In this document: piece after piece, positions 49,950-60,974 of the stretch
Layout of the letters: each line of letters begins with the position of its first letter
Numbering within the stretch: the first letter of the stretch is position 1
Origin: Armatimonadota bacterium
GTDB lineage: Bacteria; Sysuimicrobiota; Sysuimicrobiia; Sysuimicrobiales; Sysuimicrobiaceae
Length of the DNA: 64,000 nucleotides
Assembly (NCBI GenBank): GCA_031432545.1
Contig: JAVKGX010000005.1
Span: 1 to 64,000 of the forward strand
Direction of reading: 5' to 3'
Notes under the pieces: model-generated
Told to the model about the DNA's origin: nothing
Databases searched by the model: none
What the model saw: the letters and a program-made list of their open reading frames with translations, nothing else
Program-made: the position numbers and the translations under genes

Positions 49950-51140
49950 ATGGATGATCTGGGGCAGAGGGTCGTCGCTGCGATCGACGCCGCACGCGAC
50001 GAGCTGATCGAGACCTCCCGCACGCTGCACGCCAACCCCGAAGTTGCGTTCGCCGAGCACAACTCGGCGGCGCTGCTGTGCGCGCTGCTGGAACGGCATG
50101 GCTACTCGGTGCGGCGCGGGGTGGGCGGCCTGCCGACGGCCTTCCGGGCCGAACTCCCCGAGCGCCGTGCGGGTCCGACCGTCGCCTTTTTGTGCGAGTA
50201 CGACGCGTTGCCCGAGATCGGGCATGCCTGTGGCCACAACCTGATCGCCGCCGCGGGTGTGGGAGCAGGGATTGGGATCGCCGCCGTCGCGGCCGAGCTG
50301 CCCGGTCGCGTGCTGGTGATCGGGACGCCGGCCGAGGAGGGGGGTAGCGGCAAGAAGATCCTGCTGGAAGCCGGGGTCTTCGCGGACGTCGATGCGGCGA
50401 TGATGTTCCATCCGGCATCCTACACGTTGCCGGAGCGGCCTTCGCTCGCCTCCTGGCGCCTTCGGGTCGCCTACCACGGGCGGGCGTCGCACGCCGCGGC
50501 GGCACCGGAGGAGGGGGTGAACGCGCTGGACGCCCTCATCCAACTCTTCGTGTCGATCGGCCTGCTGCGCCAGCAACTGCGCGACGACGCGCGCATCCAC
50601 GGCATCGTCACCTACGGCGGCGCCGCGCCCAACGTCATCCCGGACAGGGCGGAAGCCTCGTTCTCGGTACGGGCAGCCGACGACGGTTATGCATCCGAAT
50701 GCCTGAGCAGGGTGATCGCCTGCGCGGAGGGCGCGGCGAGGGCGACCGGTGCCCGGCTGGAGACTGAAGCCCAGAAGGGGTATGCAGCGATGCGTTCCAA
50801 CGGACCGCTGGCCGGGCGGTTCGCCGAGCACCTGGCGTCGCTGGGCGTTCCGATCGATCCCGCGCCCCAGCGCGTACGGATGGGTTCGACTGATATGGGG
50901 GACGTGAGCCAGGCGCTGCCGGCCATCCACCCGTACGTCTCGATCTCGACCGACGCGATCGGCGGCCACACGGTCGAGTTCCGGGAGGCGGCGATCTCCG
51001 ACCTCGGGCAGGAGCGGATGATCGCGGCGGCCAAGGCGATGGCCCTCACCGCCGCGGATGTCCTCACCGACCGCGCGTTCTTCGCGGAGGTCCGCCGCGC
51101 GTACACAGACGGCGCGGCGGCGGCCGCGTCTGCGGGCTGA
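49950..51140 (+). CDS. M20 family metal-dependent amidohydrolase
   Basis: A 396-residue peptidase M20D-type enzyme, similar to p-aminobenzoyl-glutamate or N-acyl-amino-acid hydrolases. AFLCEYDALPEIGHACGHNL provides metal ligands; GTPAEEGGSGKKILLEAG has the catalytic Glu; YHGRASHAAAAPEEGVNALD is the dimerisation domain and TDMGDVSQALPAIHPYVSI ends the site. The substrate is unknown. GAGGAGG lies before ATG 49950. It stops one base before the end of the convergent chrA. Confidence 0.9.
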   Translation: MDDLGQRVVAAIDAARDELIETSRTLHANPEVAFAEHNSAALLCALLERHGYSVRRGVGGLPTAFRAELPERRAGPTVAFLCEYDALPEIGHACGHNLIAAAGVGAGIGIAAVAAELPGRVLVIGTPAEEGGSGKKILLEAGVFADVDAAMMFHPASYTLPERPSLASWRLRVAYHGRASHAAAAPEEGVNALDALIQLFVSIGLLRQQLRDDARIHGIVTYGGAAPNVIPDRAEASFSVRAADDGYASECLSRVIACAEGAARATGARLETEAQKGYAAMRSNGPLAGRFAEHLASLGVPIDPAPQRVRMGSTDMGDVSQALPAIHPYVSISTDAIGGHTVEFREAAISDLGQERMIAAAKAMALTAADVLTDRAFFAEVRRAYTDGAAAAASAG

Positions 51141-51141
51141 C

Positions 51142-52470
51142 TCACAGGACCCAGTGGACGGCCAGACCCCCGGCCGCGGCGGCCAGCACGAGCGGGACCA
51201 CGCCGATGCGGAGGCGTACAAGCGCCCAGCGCGCCACAAGGACGAACGTCACCGCCAGCCCGTCGACGCTGTGGGGCTGCGGCAGGGGGATCCGCAGCGG
51301 ACCGAAGGCGGTCTCGCCGACGTCACCGAACAGCGTGTGGATCCCCAACCACACCGCCAGGTTGAGGATCACGCCGACGACGGCGGCGGTGACCGCCCCC
51401 AGCGCGGCCTGCAGGGCGCGATGTCCACGGAGGCTCTCGACGAAGGGTGCGCCGAGGAAGATCCACAAAAAGCACGGCGCGAACGTCGCCCACGTCGTCA
51501 CCGCGGCACCCAAGAAGCCCGCCGTGGCCGGGTCCAAATCCCCGGGATGGCGGTAGGCTCCCAGGTAGCCGACGAACTGCGTGACCATGATCAGAGGACC
51601 GGGTGTCGACTCCGCCAGACCCAGCCCATCGAGCATCTCGCCTGGCCGAAGCCATCGAAACCAGTCGACGGCCGCCTGGGCGATGTAGGCCAGCACCGCG
51701 TACGCGCCGCCGAAGGTCACCACCGCGGCCTTGCTGAAGAACACTGCCTGCTGTGCCAGCACGTCTTGCCAGCCCCGCCACAGCGCGACCGCCAGCAAAG
51801 GTCCGCACCATGCGACCAACCCCGTGGCCAGCGTCCTCGCAGCGCCGCGCAGGCTGGGCCCGCTCGGCGGCCTGAGCGCGTCCTGCTCCGGGTGGTCGGT
51901 CTCGTCGGCGGAGGGTGCGGCCGGCCACAGCCGGCTGGCGATCCATCCGCACAGAGCGGCACCGATCACGATCGCCGGGAAGGGCACCTTGAAGAAGAAG
52001 ATGGCGGCGAACGCGGCCGTAGCGATTCCGACCGCCGATGGGCGGCGCAGCGTATGAGCCCCGATCCGCACGACGGCGTCGGCCACGACGGCGATCACCG
52101 CGGCGCGCAGCCCGAAGAACGCCGCTGCGACCCACGCGACGCTGCCGTGCACCGCGTAGATCCACGACAGAGCCAGCATGACCAGAAAACCCGGCAAGAC
52201 GAACAGAACTCCTGCCGCCAGGCCGCCCGCTGCGCCGTGCAGCAGCCAACCCACATAGATCGCCAGCTGCGTGGCCTCCGGACCGGGGAGCATCATGCAA
52301 AAGTTGAGGGCGTGCAGGAAGCGATCCTCGCCGACCCACCGCTTGCGGCCGACGAGCTCGCGGTGCATCAGCGCGATCTGGCCCGCCGGCCCGCCGAAGT
52401 TCACGAAGCCCAACTTGACCCAGAAACAGAGCGCCTCGGTGAAGGAGACGGTGGGTGCCGGGGGGCGCAT
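51142..52470 (-). CDS. chrA: chromate efflux transporter, two-domain ChrA
   Basis: A 442-residue membrane protein with two CHR domains. The first has KLGFVNFGGPAGQIALMHRE and NFCMMLPGPEATQLAIYVGW; the second has KAAVVTFGGAYAVLAYIAQA and GLAESTPGPLIMVTQFVGYL. About 12 membrane helices. This is the full-length form that exports chromate in Proteobacteria; sulfate-like anions are possible. The window also has a single-domain relative at 11244. The ATG has no clear ribosome binding site. Confidence 0.92.
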   Translation of the reverse strand: MRPPAPTVSFTEALCFWVKLGFVNFGGPAGQIALMHRELVGRKRWVGEDRFLHALNFCMMLPGPEATQLAIYVGWLLHGAAGGLAAGVLFVLPGFLVMLALSWIYAVHGSVAWVAAAFFGLRAAVIAVVADAVVRIGAHTLRRPSAVGIATAAFAAIFFFKVPFPAIVIGAALCGWIASRLWPAAPSADETDHPEQDALRPPSGPSLRGAARTLATGLVAWCGPLLAVALWRGWQDVLAQQAVFFSKAAVVTFGGAYAVLAYIAQAAVDWFRWLRPGEMLDGLGLAESTPGPLIMVTQFVGYLGAYRHPGDLDPATAGFLGAAVTTWATFAPCFLWIFLGAPFVESLRGHRALQAALGAVTAAVVGVILNLAVWLGIHTLFGDVGETAFGPLRIPLPQPHSVDGLAVTFVLVARWALVRLRIGVVPLVLAAAAGGLAVHWVL

Positions 52471-52520
52471 GAACGAGAGTTCGCGAGGAGTCGGTCCCGC
52501 TCCCGCCCGTGCCGACCCTG

Positions 52521-53510
52521 TCAGCCCCCGCGACGTGCCAGTGCCTTCCAGCGATCGGGCACCAGCGTGCCGTAGTGAAACGCGACGGCGCCGAGGCTAC
52601 GGGGGTGGCTCAGCGCAGCCTCCCAGACGGTCTCCCAACCGGGGGCATCGGCCTGGAGCACGGGGAGCACGGGCCGGCCGACTTCTCCTGCGAAGGCCTC
52701 GAGGATGTCCACGACCCACGAAGGCGGTCGCCCGACCGCCCCGTGGTAGGCCATGGGAGCAATCACGTCCAGGTGCCGAGCCAGCCGCACCGGATCCTGG
52801 CCCAAGACGCGGGTGCGGGCACGAAGTTTCTCTGCGCGCCGCAGCGGCACGACGAACGCGCCGACCGGGAACGTCCGTCCGCGACGTCGCCTGGCCAGCG
52901 CAGCGAACTTTGCGGCGACGTCCTCGATCACGCGGCACTTCCACTCTTCCTACAGACCGCGGTGACGGGCGAGGATGAACCGGGCGCGCTCGGCTGTGGA
53001 CGCCCCCCGGATCGGAAGGCCCGTATCGGCCTGGAAGCGCCGGACGGAGATGTCGTCGAAGCTGTACTGGATCGACCGGGCCGCCCCGGGTCGGATCTCG
53101 CGCTCCCAGCACATTGGCCAGCGCAAAAAGTCCAGCATCAGCCCGTCGACGGGAAGCGACAGCACGCGGTCGGCCGATCGCCCTCGCTCACGTACGTACG
53201 ACGCGTCCGTGGGGATCACGCCGACGTACCAGTCGGATACGACTTGGCGTCTTCCGGTCTCGCCGATCGGCCAAAGCTCCGGCCGCCGGCGCAGTACGCC
53301 GCGCGCGTGCGGGTCGCAGAACAAACGGATGCCGGCAAACCAGCGCAGTCCGACAGCACGGCAGCGCTCGATCAGCGGGAGAGGATACATGTCGCCTTCG
53401 GTGAAGGCCGCATTGACACCCCATGAGGCCAGCGTATCCGCGAGTCTGCCCCAGCGGGTGTCGTCGCCCCTCCAGGCTGAGGGGGGAACGAAGACGCCAA
53501 CGATCTTCTG
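52521..53510 (-). pseudogene. decaying TIM-barrel (glycosyl-hydrolase-like) gene with in-frame amber codon
   Basis: One reading frame runs from about 53510 to 52521. It opens QKIVGVFVPPSAWRGDDTRW, a barrel-like first strand, yet no ATG, GTG or TTG exists between the preceding in-frame stop near 53562 and the Met at 53390. A TAG codon at 52952-52950 then splits the frame (RFILARHRGL, stop, EEWKCRVIEDV), after which it continues without a shift to 52521. The motifs MLDFLRWP and VIAPMAYHG resemble glycosyl-hydrolase-like barrel proteins of the DUF4015/GH-like type. Two partial proteins (146 and 136 residues, from 53390 and 52931) could still be made. Decay or readthrough are both possible; decay is simpler. 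Confidence 0.7.
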
Positions 53511-53538
53511 AGTGTGCGTCCTCTGCCTCCTGCTTGTC

Positions 53539-53568
53539 TTGACCCTGCCGCAGAGCTGCTCCTACAAT
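53539..53568 (+). promoter_or_regulatory. tRNA operon promoter
   Basis: TTGACC at 53539-53544 and TACAAT at 53563-53568 with an 18-base spacer. The expected start is near 53575, nine bases before the tRNA-Tyr acceptor stem. The -35 hexamer is the same as in the promoters at 15309 and 48885. Confidence 0.6.
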
Positions 53569-53583
53569 CGCATGTGAGCTGCG

Positions 53584-53670
53584 GGGCGGGTACCCAAGCG
53601 GCCAACGGGAGCTGACTGTAGATCAGCTGGCGGAACGCCTTCGGAGGTTCGAATCCTTCCCCGCCCACCA
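53584..53670 (+). tRNA. tRNA-Tyr (anticodon GTA)
   Basis: A complete class-II tRNA. The acceptor stem pairs GGGCGGG with CCCGCCC; the D stem uses CCC/GGG; the anticodon stem GCTGA/TCAGC frames CTGTAGA with GTA at 53618-53620; a long variable arm follows; the T arm is GGAGG-TTCGAAT-CCTTC. The 3' ACCA is encoded. Confidence 0.97.
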
Positions 53671-53671
53671 C

Positions 53672-53745
<74 letters not shown>

Positions 53746-53861
53746 CAGATCCCCGCGGTGGCACGGGTGTTGCTACTTGACAGTCTGAAGATCCCATTGC
53801 CCGTGGCTGGGAGGCGATCGTGGAACATGGCCGGCGAACCCGCCTGAGAGTTCGGTCTCCC

Positions 53862-54593
53862 ATGACCAGACCACTCGGCGCCGGGCTGCTGGTTGTGGCG
53901 TTCTTGTTGGGGGGCACAATCCCGTCCGGAGCCGCCGACCCCCTGGTGCGGCGTGCGGTCTCGACCTTCTTCCGCGACGCCGAGGTCCTCAGGGTCGACG
54001 TGGTCCCCGATCTGTACGAAGGCGGCTACGCGCGTGTGAGCGTGTACGCGGCGAACGCGACCCTGGCGGAGGGCGGGTTGCGCATCGACGAGGCGTGGAC
54101 GCGCCTGGTGGGGGTCAGCTTCAACCCGAAGGCCCTGCGGGCGGGGGAGTTCCGGGTCGACGGCGTGCGGGACACGGCGATCCACATGCGCGTCAGCCTG
54201 CCCAACCTGGAACGCTATTTTGTGGAGCGAAACCCCTGGAAGGACATCCGGTTGTGGGCCCAGGACGGCTATCTCCACGGTCGGGGAACCGTGCCGCTGG
54301 GCGGCGTTCCCACGCGCGTTGAGCTGCGTGGTTTCTTCGCCGCCGGCAACACTCCGGAGCTGTACTTCTACGTGGATCGACTGCGCGTGAACGGCCTCCC
54401 GGTCCCCGACCCCTTGCTGCGTGAGATGGAACGGCGGTACAACCCGCTGCTGACGCAGGACGACTGGCCGGTCCGGTTCAAGCTCCGATCGGTGCGGTTG
54501 GTGGGGACGAACTTGATCGTCAGCAGCCAGTCCCACTTCGGCGACGGCTGCACGTTCTGCGGCGGCGGAGATCCTGGCACCCCAACCCCGTAG
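53862..54593 (+). CDS. secreted DUF2993 (LmeA-like) lipid-binding protein
   Basis: A 243-residue protein. A signal peptide (about 1-24; GAGLLVVAFLLGGTIPSGAA) precedes a domain of the tubular-lipid-binding type (DUF2993), with repeated amphipathic strands such as FRDAEVLRVDVVPDLYEGGY and LGGVPTRVELRGFFAAG. Mycobacterial LmeA binds phosphatidylinositol lipids and acts in lipoglycan synthesis. The C-terminus has a Cys pair, DGCTFCGGG, which is unusual. ATG 53862 was chosen, as the earlier frame from 53820 spoils the signal peptide. Confidence 0.8.
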   Translation: MTRPLGAGLLVVAFLLGGTIPSGAADPLVRRAVSTFFRDAEVLRVDVVPDLYEGGYARVSVYAANATLAEGGLRIDEAWTRLVGVSFNPKALRAGEFRVDGVRDTAIHMRVSLPNLERYFVERNPWKDIRLWAQDGYLHGRGTVPLGGVPTRVELRGFFAAGNTPELYFYVDRLRVNGLPVPDPLLREMERRYNPLLTQDDWPVRFKLRSVRLVGTNLIVSSQSHFGDGCTFCGGGDPGTPTP

Positions 54594-54675
54594 GCGGACT
54601 TCGGGCGGCCCCCACCCCGATCCCGTGCGCGCCTGCGAATCGGCGCGCGCACCGCGTGGGGACCGGCGCACACGG

Positions 54676-54795
54676 TCAGGAGCTGCGTGCCCCCGTCCTC
54701 CGACCGTAGGCCACCCAGCGCACCAGCAACGCAAGCCCCGCCAGCGCACCGACGGCCACACCGCCCCAGAACTCGCCCGTGCCCAGTGGGTCCAC
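54676..54795 (-). CDS. 39-residue single-span membrane peptide under riboswitch control
   Basis: A 40-codon frame: GTG at 54795, stop TGA at 54678-54676. The product MDPLGTGEFWGGVAVGALAG... has one hydrophobic span at about residues 10-29 and a basic tail (YGRRTGAR), which predicts an inner-membrane peptide with the C-terminus inside. GGAGG sits five bases before the GTG, at ideal distance. A c-di-GMP-I riboswitch lies upstream on the same strand, and a hairpin in between can cover the GGAGG. No family is recognised. The small size means gene callers often miss it. Confidence 0.65.
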   Translation of the reverse strand: MDPLGTGEFWGGVAVGALAGLALLVRWVAYGRRTGARSS

Positions 54796-54800
54796 GGCGC

Positions 54801-54837
54801 CCTCCGCCCGGCGACGAAAGACGCCCCCCGGCGGAGG
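54801..54837 (-). promoter_or_regulatory. anti-Shine-Dalgarno hairpin (riboswitch expression platform)
   Basis: On the minus strand CCTCCGCC (54837-54830) can pair with GGCGGAGG (54808-54801) in an 8-bp GC stem with a loop of about 21 bases. The second arm contains the GGAGG ribosome binding site of the 39-residue frame. When formed, the hairpin should block translation. No T-run follows, so control by translation is more likely than by termination. Confidence 0.6.
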
Positions 54838-54850
54838 CGATTGTCCGGCT

Positions 54851-54923
54851 CTTCGGCAACCCGGCTGGCTGGCTGCGCACCAGCCCCGTGGCTTTGCGGA
54901 CCGCCCTCGCGGACGGGGTGCCC
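54851..54923 (-). promoter_or_regulatory. cyclic-di-GMP-I (GEMM-I) riboswitch aptamer
   Basis: The minus-strand RNA reads GGGCA, then a hairpin CCGTCC-GCGA-GGGCGG with a GNRA tetraloop, then TCCGCAAAGCCACGGGG, a second stem around GGCTG-GTGCG-CAGCC, and AGCCGGGTTGCCGAAG. The CGCAAAGCC segment, the GNRA loop on the first hairpin and the GCCGGGTTGCC end are hallmarks of the GEMM-I class. It would sense c-di-GMP and control the 39-residue membrane peptide downstream. The only base change I note is a T where a purine is common after the first hairpin. Confidence 0.85.
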
Positions 54924-54947
54924 TTTCGTGCCCGACTCTTTCGCATT

Positions 54948-54953
54948 ATTCTA
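54948..54953 (-). promoter_or_regulatory. -10 element for the riboswitch transcript
   Basis: TAGAAT on the minus strand (54953-54948) lies 25 bases before the aptamer core, so transcription would start near 54941. No good -35 hexamer was found 16-18 bases upstream, so an alternative sigma factor or read-through from the gene at 54991-55317 is possible. Confidence 0.35.
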
Positions 54954-54990
54954 CCCCGCTGCGGTGCGTCTTAGACCTGTGCCGGTCCGC

Positions 54991-55317
54991 TCATCGCACT
55001 CTGGCCCAGACCAGTACGCCGGCACCCACGGCGGTCAGGAAGATGGCCCCAGCCGCCACGTGCCTGTAAGGTACGTACGTGGGGTCGCAGTACCAGCGGT
55101 AGGCGCGTCCTTCCTGGACGATCGGACGCGGATCCCACAGGCCGGGCAGCCACCGGGTCGTACGCCGGGGACCGGCCTCACACCGCATGATCAAGACCAC
55201 CCCCTGCTCGCCGAAGTGACCGTAGCCGGGCGCGTAGTCCGCTACATACGGACGGACGACGACGGCAAGGAAGATGCCTGCCAGCACCAACAGACCGCCC
55301 AGCCGTGTTCGACTCAT
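54991..55317 (-). CDS. hypothetical membrane protein with two helices
   Basis: A 108-residue protein with an N-terminal helix (RLGGLLVLAGIFLAVVVRPY), a middle domain with two Cys (IMRCEAGP and YRWYCDPTYVP) and a C-terminal helix (HVAAGAIFLTAVGAGVLVWA). The Cys pair may form a bond outside the membrane. GGAG lies eight bases before ATG 55317. It is directly upstream of the riboswitch on the same strand. The family is not recognised. Confidence 0.7.
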   Translation of the reverse strand: MSRTRLGGLLVLAGIFLAVVVRPYVADYAPGYGHFGEQGVVLIMRCEAGPRRTTRWLPGLWDPRPIVQEGRAYRWYCDPTYVPYRHVAAGAIFLTAVGAGVLVWARVR

Positions 55318-55457
55318 TCCCGGTGCTCCAGATCCCGTCTCGCAGCGCAACGGCGTGGGAGGCTCGGGACGTCCGATCGTTGTACTTTGATTGTACGGCC
55401 CCCAGGGGGCGTGCCGGCCGATCGGGCACCGGTTGTGGAACACCCGGGAGGTGGGGG

Positions 55458-55691
55458 ATGAAGGCGGTCGTTGCGATCCTGCTCATCAAGGCGGAACCCG
55501 GCAAGGCGCGGGAGGCGGCGAACGCGATTGCACGGATCCCAGGTTGCCGTCAGACCCACGTCGTCACAGGTCCGTACGACATCGTCTGCTTCGCGGAGGC
55601 CGACGACATCACCGCCTTGGGCGACATGGTGGTCGCGCGTGTGCAGACGGTGCCCGGCGTCCGCGACACCCTCACCTGCCTCGTAGTATAG
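55458..55691 (+). CDS. stand-alone Lrp/AsnC ligand-binding (RAM) domain protein
   Basis: A 77-residue protein that consists only of the C-terminal effector-binding domain of Lrp/AsnC regulators (VAILLIKAEPGKAREAANAI, VVTGPYDIVCFAEADD, VPGVRDTLTCLVV). It has no DNA-binding helix. Such small proteins form decamers or join with full-length Lrp proteins and bind amino acids. GGGAGGTGGGGG precedes the ATG. Two TTGTAC hexamers 11 bp apart lie about 70 bp upstream, possibly an operator. Confidence 0.85.
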   Translation: MKAVVAILLIKAEPGKAREAANAIARIPGCRQTHVVTGPYDIVCFAEADDITALGDMVVARVQTVPGVRDTLTCLVV

Positions 55692-55780
55692 TACCGAACG
55701 TCTGATCCCCATTCCCGATCCGTCCGGCGGGCAAGACACACCTCAACCCCCTAGGGTGGAGGCCAGCGGAATCGGGTCGG

Positions 55781-55786
55781 TATAAT
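55781..55786 (+). promoter_or_regulatory. -10 element of uvrB
   Basis: A perfect TATAAT lies 28 bp upstream of the uvrB start. No TTGACA-like box is at the right distance. No SOS-type operator is evident nearby. Confidence 0.45.
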
Positions 55787-55813
55787 GAAGTGTTGAACCT
55801 CTGGAGGAAAGCG

Positions 55814-57961
55814 TTGCCCGACTTCCGGATGGTGACCGATCTCCCCCCGCGGGGCGACCAGCCTAAGGCCATCGCTGAACTCGTGGAGAGCATCGAGGCC
55901 GGAAACCGCTACACCACCCTGCTCGGCGTCACCGGCAGCGGGAAGACATATACGATGGCCGCCGCCATCGAGCGGATCAACCGACCGACTCTGGTCATCG
56001 CCCACAACAAGACGCTGGCGGCCCAGCTGTACGCCGAGTTCCGGCAGTTCTTCCCCCACAACGCGGTTCGCTACTTCGTCTCCTACTATGACTACTACCA
56101 GCCCGAGGCGTACATCCCGCAGACCGATCTGTACATCGCCAAGGACGCCAGCATCAACGACGAGATCGACCGGCTGCGGCACGCCTCGACCAAAGCGCTG
56201 ATGGAGCGCCGCGACGTGATCGTGGTCGCCTCGGTCTCGTGCCTGTTCGGCCTGGGACAGCCTGAGCAGTACAGCGACGTGGTGCTGGTGGTCCGCCGGG
56301 GGGAGGGCCGGTCGCGCGACGAGATCCTGCGGCGGCTGGTGGACATCCAGTACGAGCGCAACGACGTGGACTTCGCCCGAGGGCGGTTCCGGGTCCGGGG
56401 CGACGTCGTCGAGGTCTTCCCCTCGTACGAGGATCGGGCGGTGCGGATCGAACTATTTGGGGAGGAGGTCGACCGCATCCTCGAACTCGATCCCCTGACC
56501 GGCGAAGTGCTCGAGGAGAAGAACGTCATCGCGGTCTGGCCGGCCAAGCACTGGGTCACCACCGAGGAACGGATGGAGCGGGCACTGCGGACGATCGAGG
56601 AGGAGCTGCACGAGCGCGTGGAGTGGTTTCGGCGACAGGGCAAGCTGCTGGAGGCCCAACGCCTGGAGTTCCGCACCCGCTACGACCTGGAGATGCTGCG
56701 GGAGACTGGGTACTGCCCGGGCATCGAGAACTACTCCCGCCACCTCGATGGTCGGGCGCCTGGCGAACGGCCAGGGTGCCTGATCGACTACTTCCCGCGC
56801 GACTTTTTGATGTTCATCGACGAGTCGCACGTGACAGTGCCGCAGATCCGCGGCATGCACGAGGGAGATCGGGTCCGGAAGAAGAACCTGGTCGACTTCG
56901 GCTTCCGGCTGCCCTCGGCGTACGACAACCGCCCGCTGCGCTGGGACGAGTTCGAGAGCCTCATCCGGCAGTGCGTCTTCGTGTCGGCCACACCGGGGCC
57001 GTTCGAGCTCGAGGTGTCCAGCCGGGTCGTCGAGCAGATCGTGCGCCCCACCGGGTTGGTGGACCCGCAGGTCGAGGTGCGGCCGGCGCGGGGCCAGGTG
57101 GATGACCTCATCGCGGAGGTTCGGGCTCAGGTGGAACGCGGCGAGCGGACGCTCGTGACCACCCTGACCAAACGCATGGCCGAGGACCTCACCTCCTACC
57201 TGCAGGAGATGGGTCTGAGGGTCCACTACCTGCACTCGGAGATCGACACGCTGGAGCGGGTGGCGATCCTCAAGGACCTTCGGATGGGCACCTACGACGT
57301 GCTGGTCGGCATCAACCTCCTGCGCGAAGGGCTGGACCTTCCGGAGGTGTCGCTGGTCGCGATCCTGGACGCGGACCGCGAGGGATATCTGCGCTCGGAG
57401 GTGTCGTTGATCCAGACGATGGGCAGGGCGGCGCGACACGTCGGCGGCCGCGTGATCCTCTATGCCGACGAGGTCACCGAATCGATGCGCCGGGCCATCG
57501 ACGAGACCAACCGCCGCCGGGCGATCCAGTTGCGGCACAACGAAGAGCACGGGATCACGCCAGAATCGATCACCAAGCCGATCCGGGACCTGATCGAACT
57601 GCAGGCCGCCGAGGAGGCGGAGGCCTATCGGCCCACAGCCTCGGGCGAGATCCTGACGGCCGAAGAGATCATCAGCCTCGTGGAGCGGCAGGGAGCCACG
57701 GTGCCGTGGGACGTCGCACGGCTGCTGATGCTGTCACCCCAGGAACTTGAGCAGACGATCCAGCGGCTGGAAGCCGAGATGCGCCGCGCCGCGGCCAACC
57801 TGGAGTTCGAGAAGGCCGCCAGGTTGCGGGACCAGGTTGTGGAACTGAAGAGAGGACTGGGCGAGCCGTTCTTCGCGGGTCCGCGCCGAGCGGGTCTTCA
57901 GGCTGCGGGCCATTCGCGGCGCGGCACGCAGCGCGGCCGCGGTGGACGTCGCCGTGGTTGA
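55814..57961 (+). CDS. uvrB: excinuclease ABC subunit B
   Basis: A 715-residue helicase-like damage verifier. Walker A is [14 protein letters not shown], the beta-hairpin is [15 protein letters not shown], motif II is [15 protein letters not shown], motif VI is [12 protein letters not shown], and the C-terminal UVR domain that binds UvrC is [17 protein letters not shown]. The TTG at 55814 has GGAGG six bases upstream and matches the usual N-terminus ([17 protein letters not shown]). A basic Gly/Arg-rich tail follows the UVR domain. uvrA is 30 bp downstream. Confidence 0.96.
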   Translation: MPDFRMVTDLPPRGDQPKAIAELVESIEAGNRYTTLLGVTGSGKTYTMAAAIERINRPTLVIAHNKTLAAQLYAEFRQFFPHNAVRYFVSYYDYYQPEAYIPQTDLYIAKDASINDEIDRLRHASTKALMERRDVIVVASVSCLFGLGQPEQYSDVVLVVRRGEGRSRDEILRRLVDIQYERNDVDFARGRFRVRGDVVEVFPSYEDRAVRIELFGEEVDRILELDPLTGEVLEEKNVIAVWPAKHWVTTEERMERALRTIEEELHERVEWFRRQGKLLEAQRLEFRTRYDLEMLRETGYCPGIENYSRHLDGRAPGERPGCLIDYFPRDFLMFIDESHVTVPQIRGMHEGDRVRKKNLVDFGFRLPSAYDNRPLRWDEFESLIRQCVFVSATPGPFELEVSSRVVEQIVRPTGLVDPQVEVRPARGQVDDLIAEVRAQVERGERTLVTTLTKRMAEDLTSYLQEMGLRVHYLHSEIDTLERVAILKDLRMGTYDVLVGINLLREGLDLPEVSLVAILDADREGYLRSEVSLIQTMGRAARHVGGRVILYADEVTESMRRAIDETNRRRAIQLRHNEEHGITPESITKPIRDLIELQAAEEAEAYRPTASGEILTAEEIISLVERQGATVPWDVARLLMLSPQELEQTIQRLEAEMRRAAANLEFEKAARLRDQVVELKRGLGEPFFAGPRRAGLQAAGHSRRGTQRGRGGRRRG

Positions 57962-57991
57962 GTCCGGGCCGCCGACCGCCGAGACCTGACG

Positions 57992-60949
<2,958 letters not shown>

Positions 60950-60974
60950 TCGGCGTGGCGGCGGGGTGTGTTTT

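Noticed and set aside
53746-53861. TTGACA at 53777 as promoter of the DUF2993 gene
   Set aside because: There is no matching -10 box at a suitable distance; read-through from the tRNA promoter is as likely.
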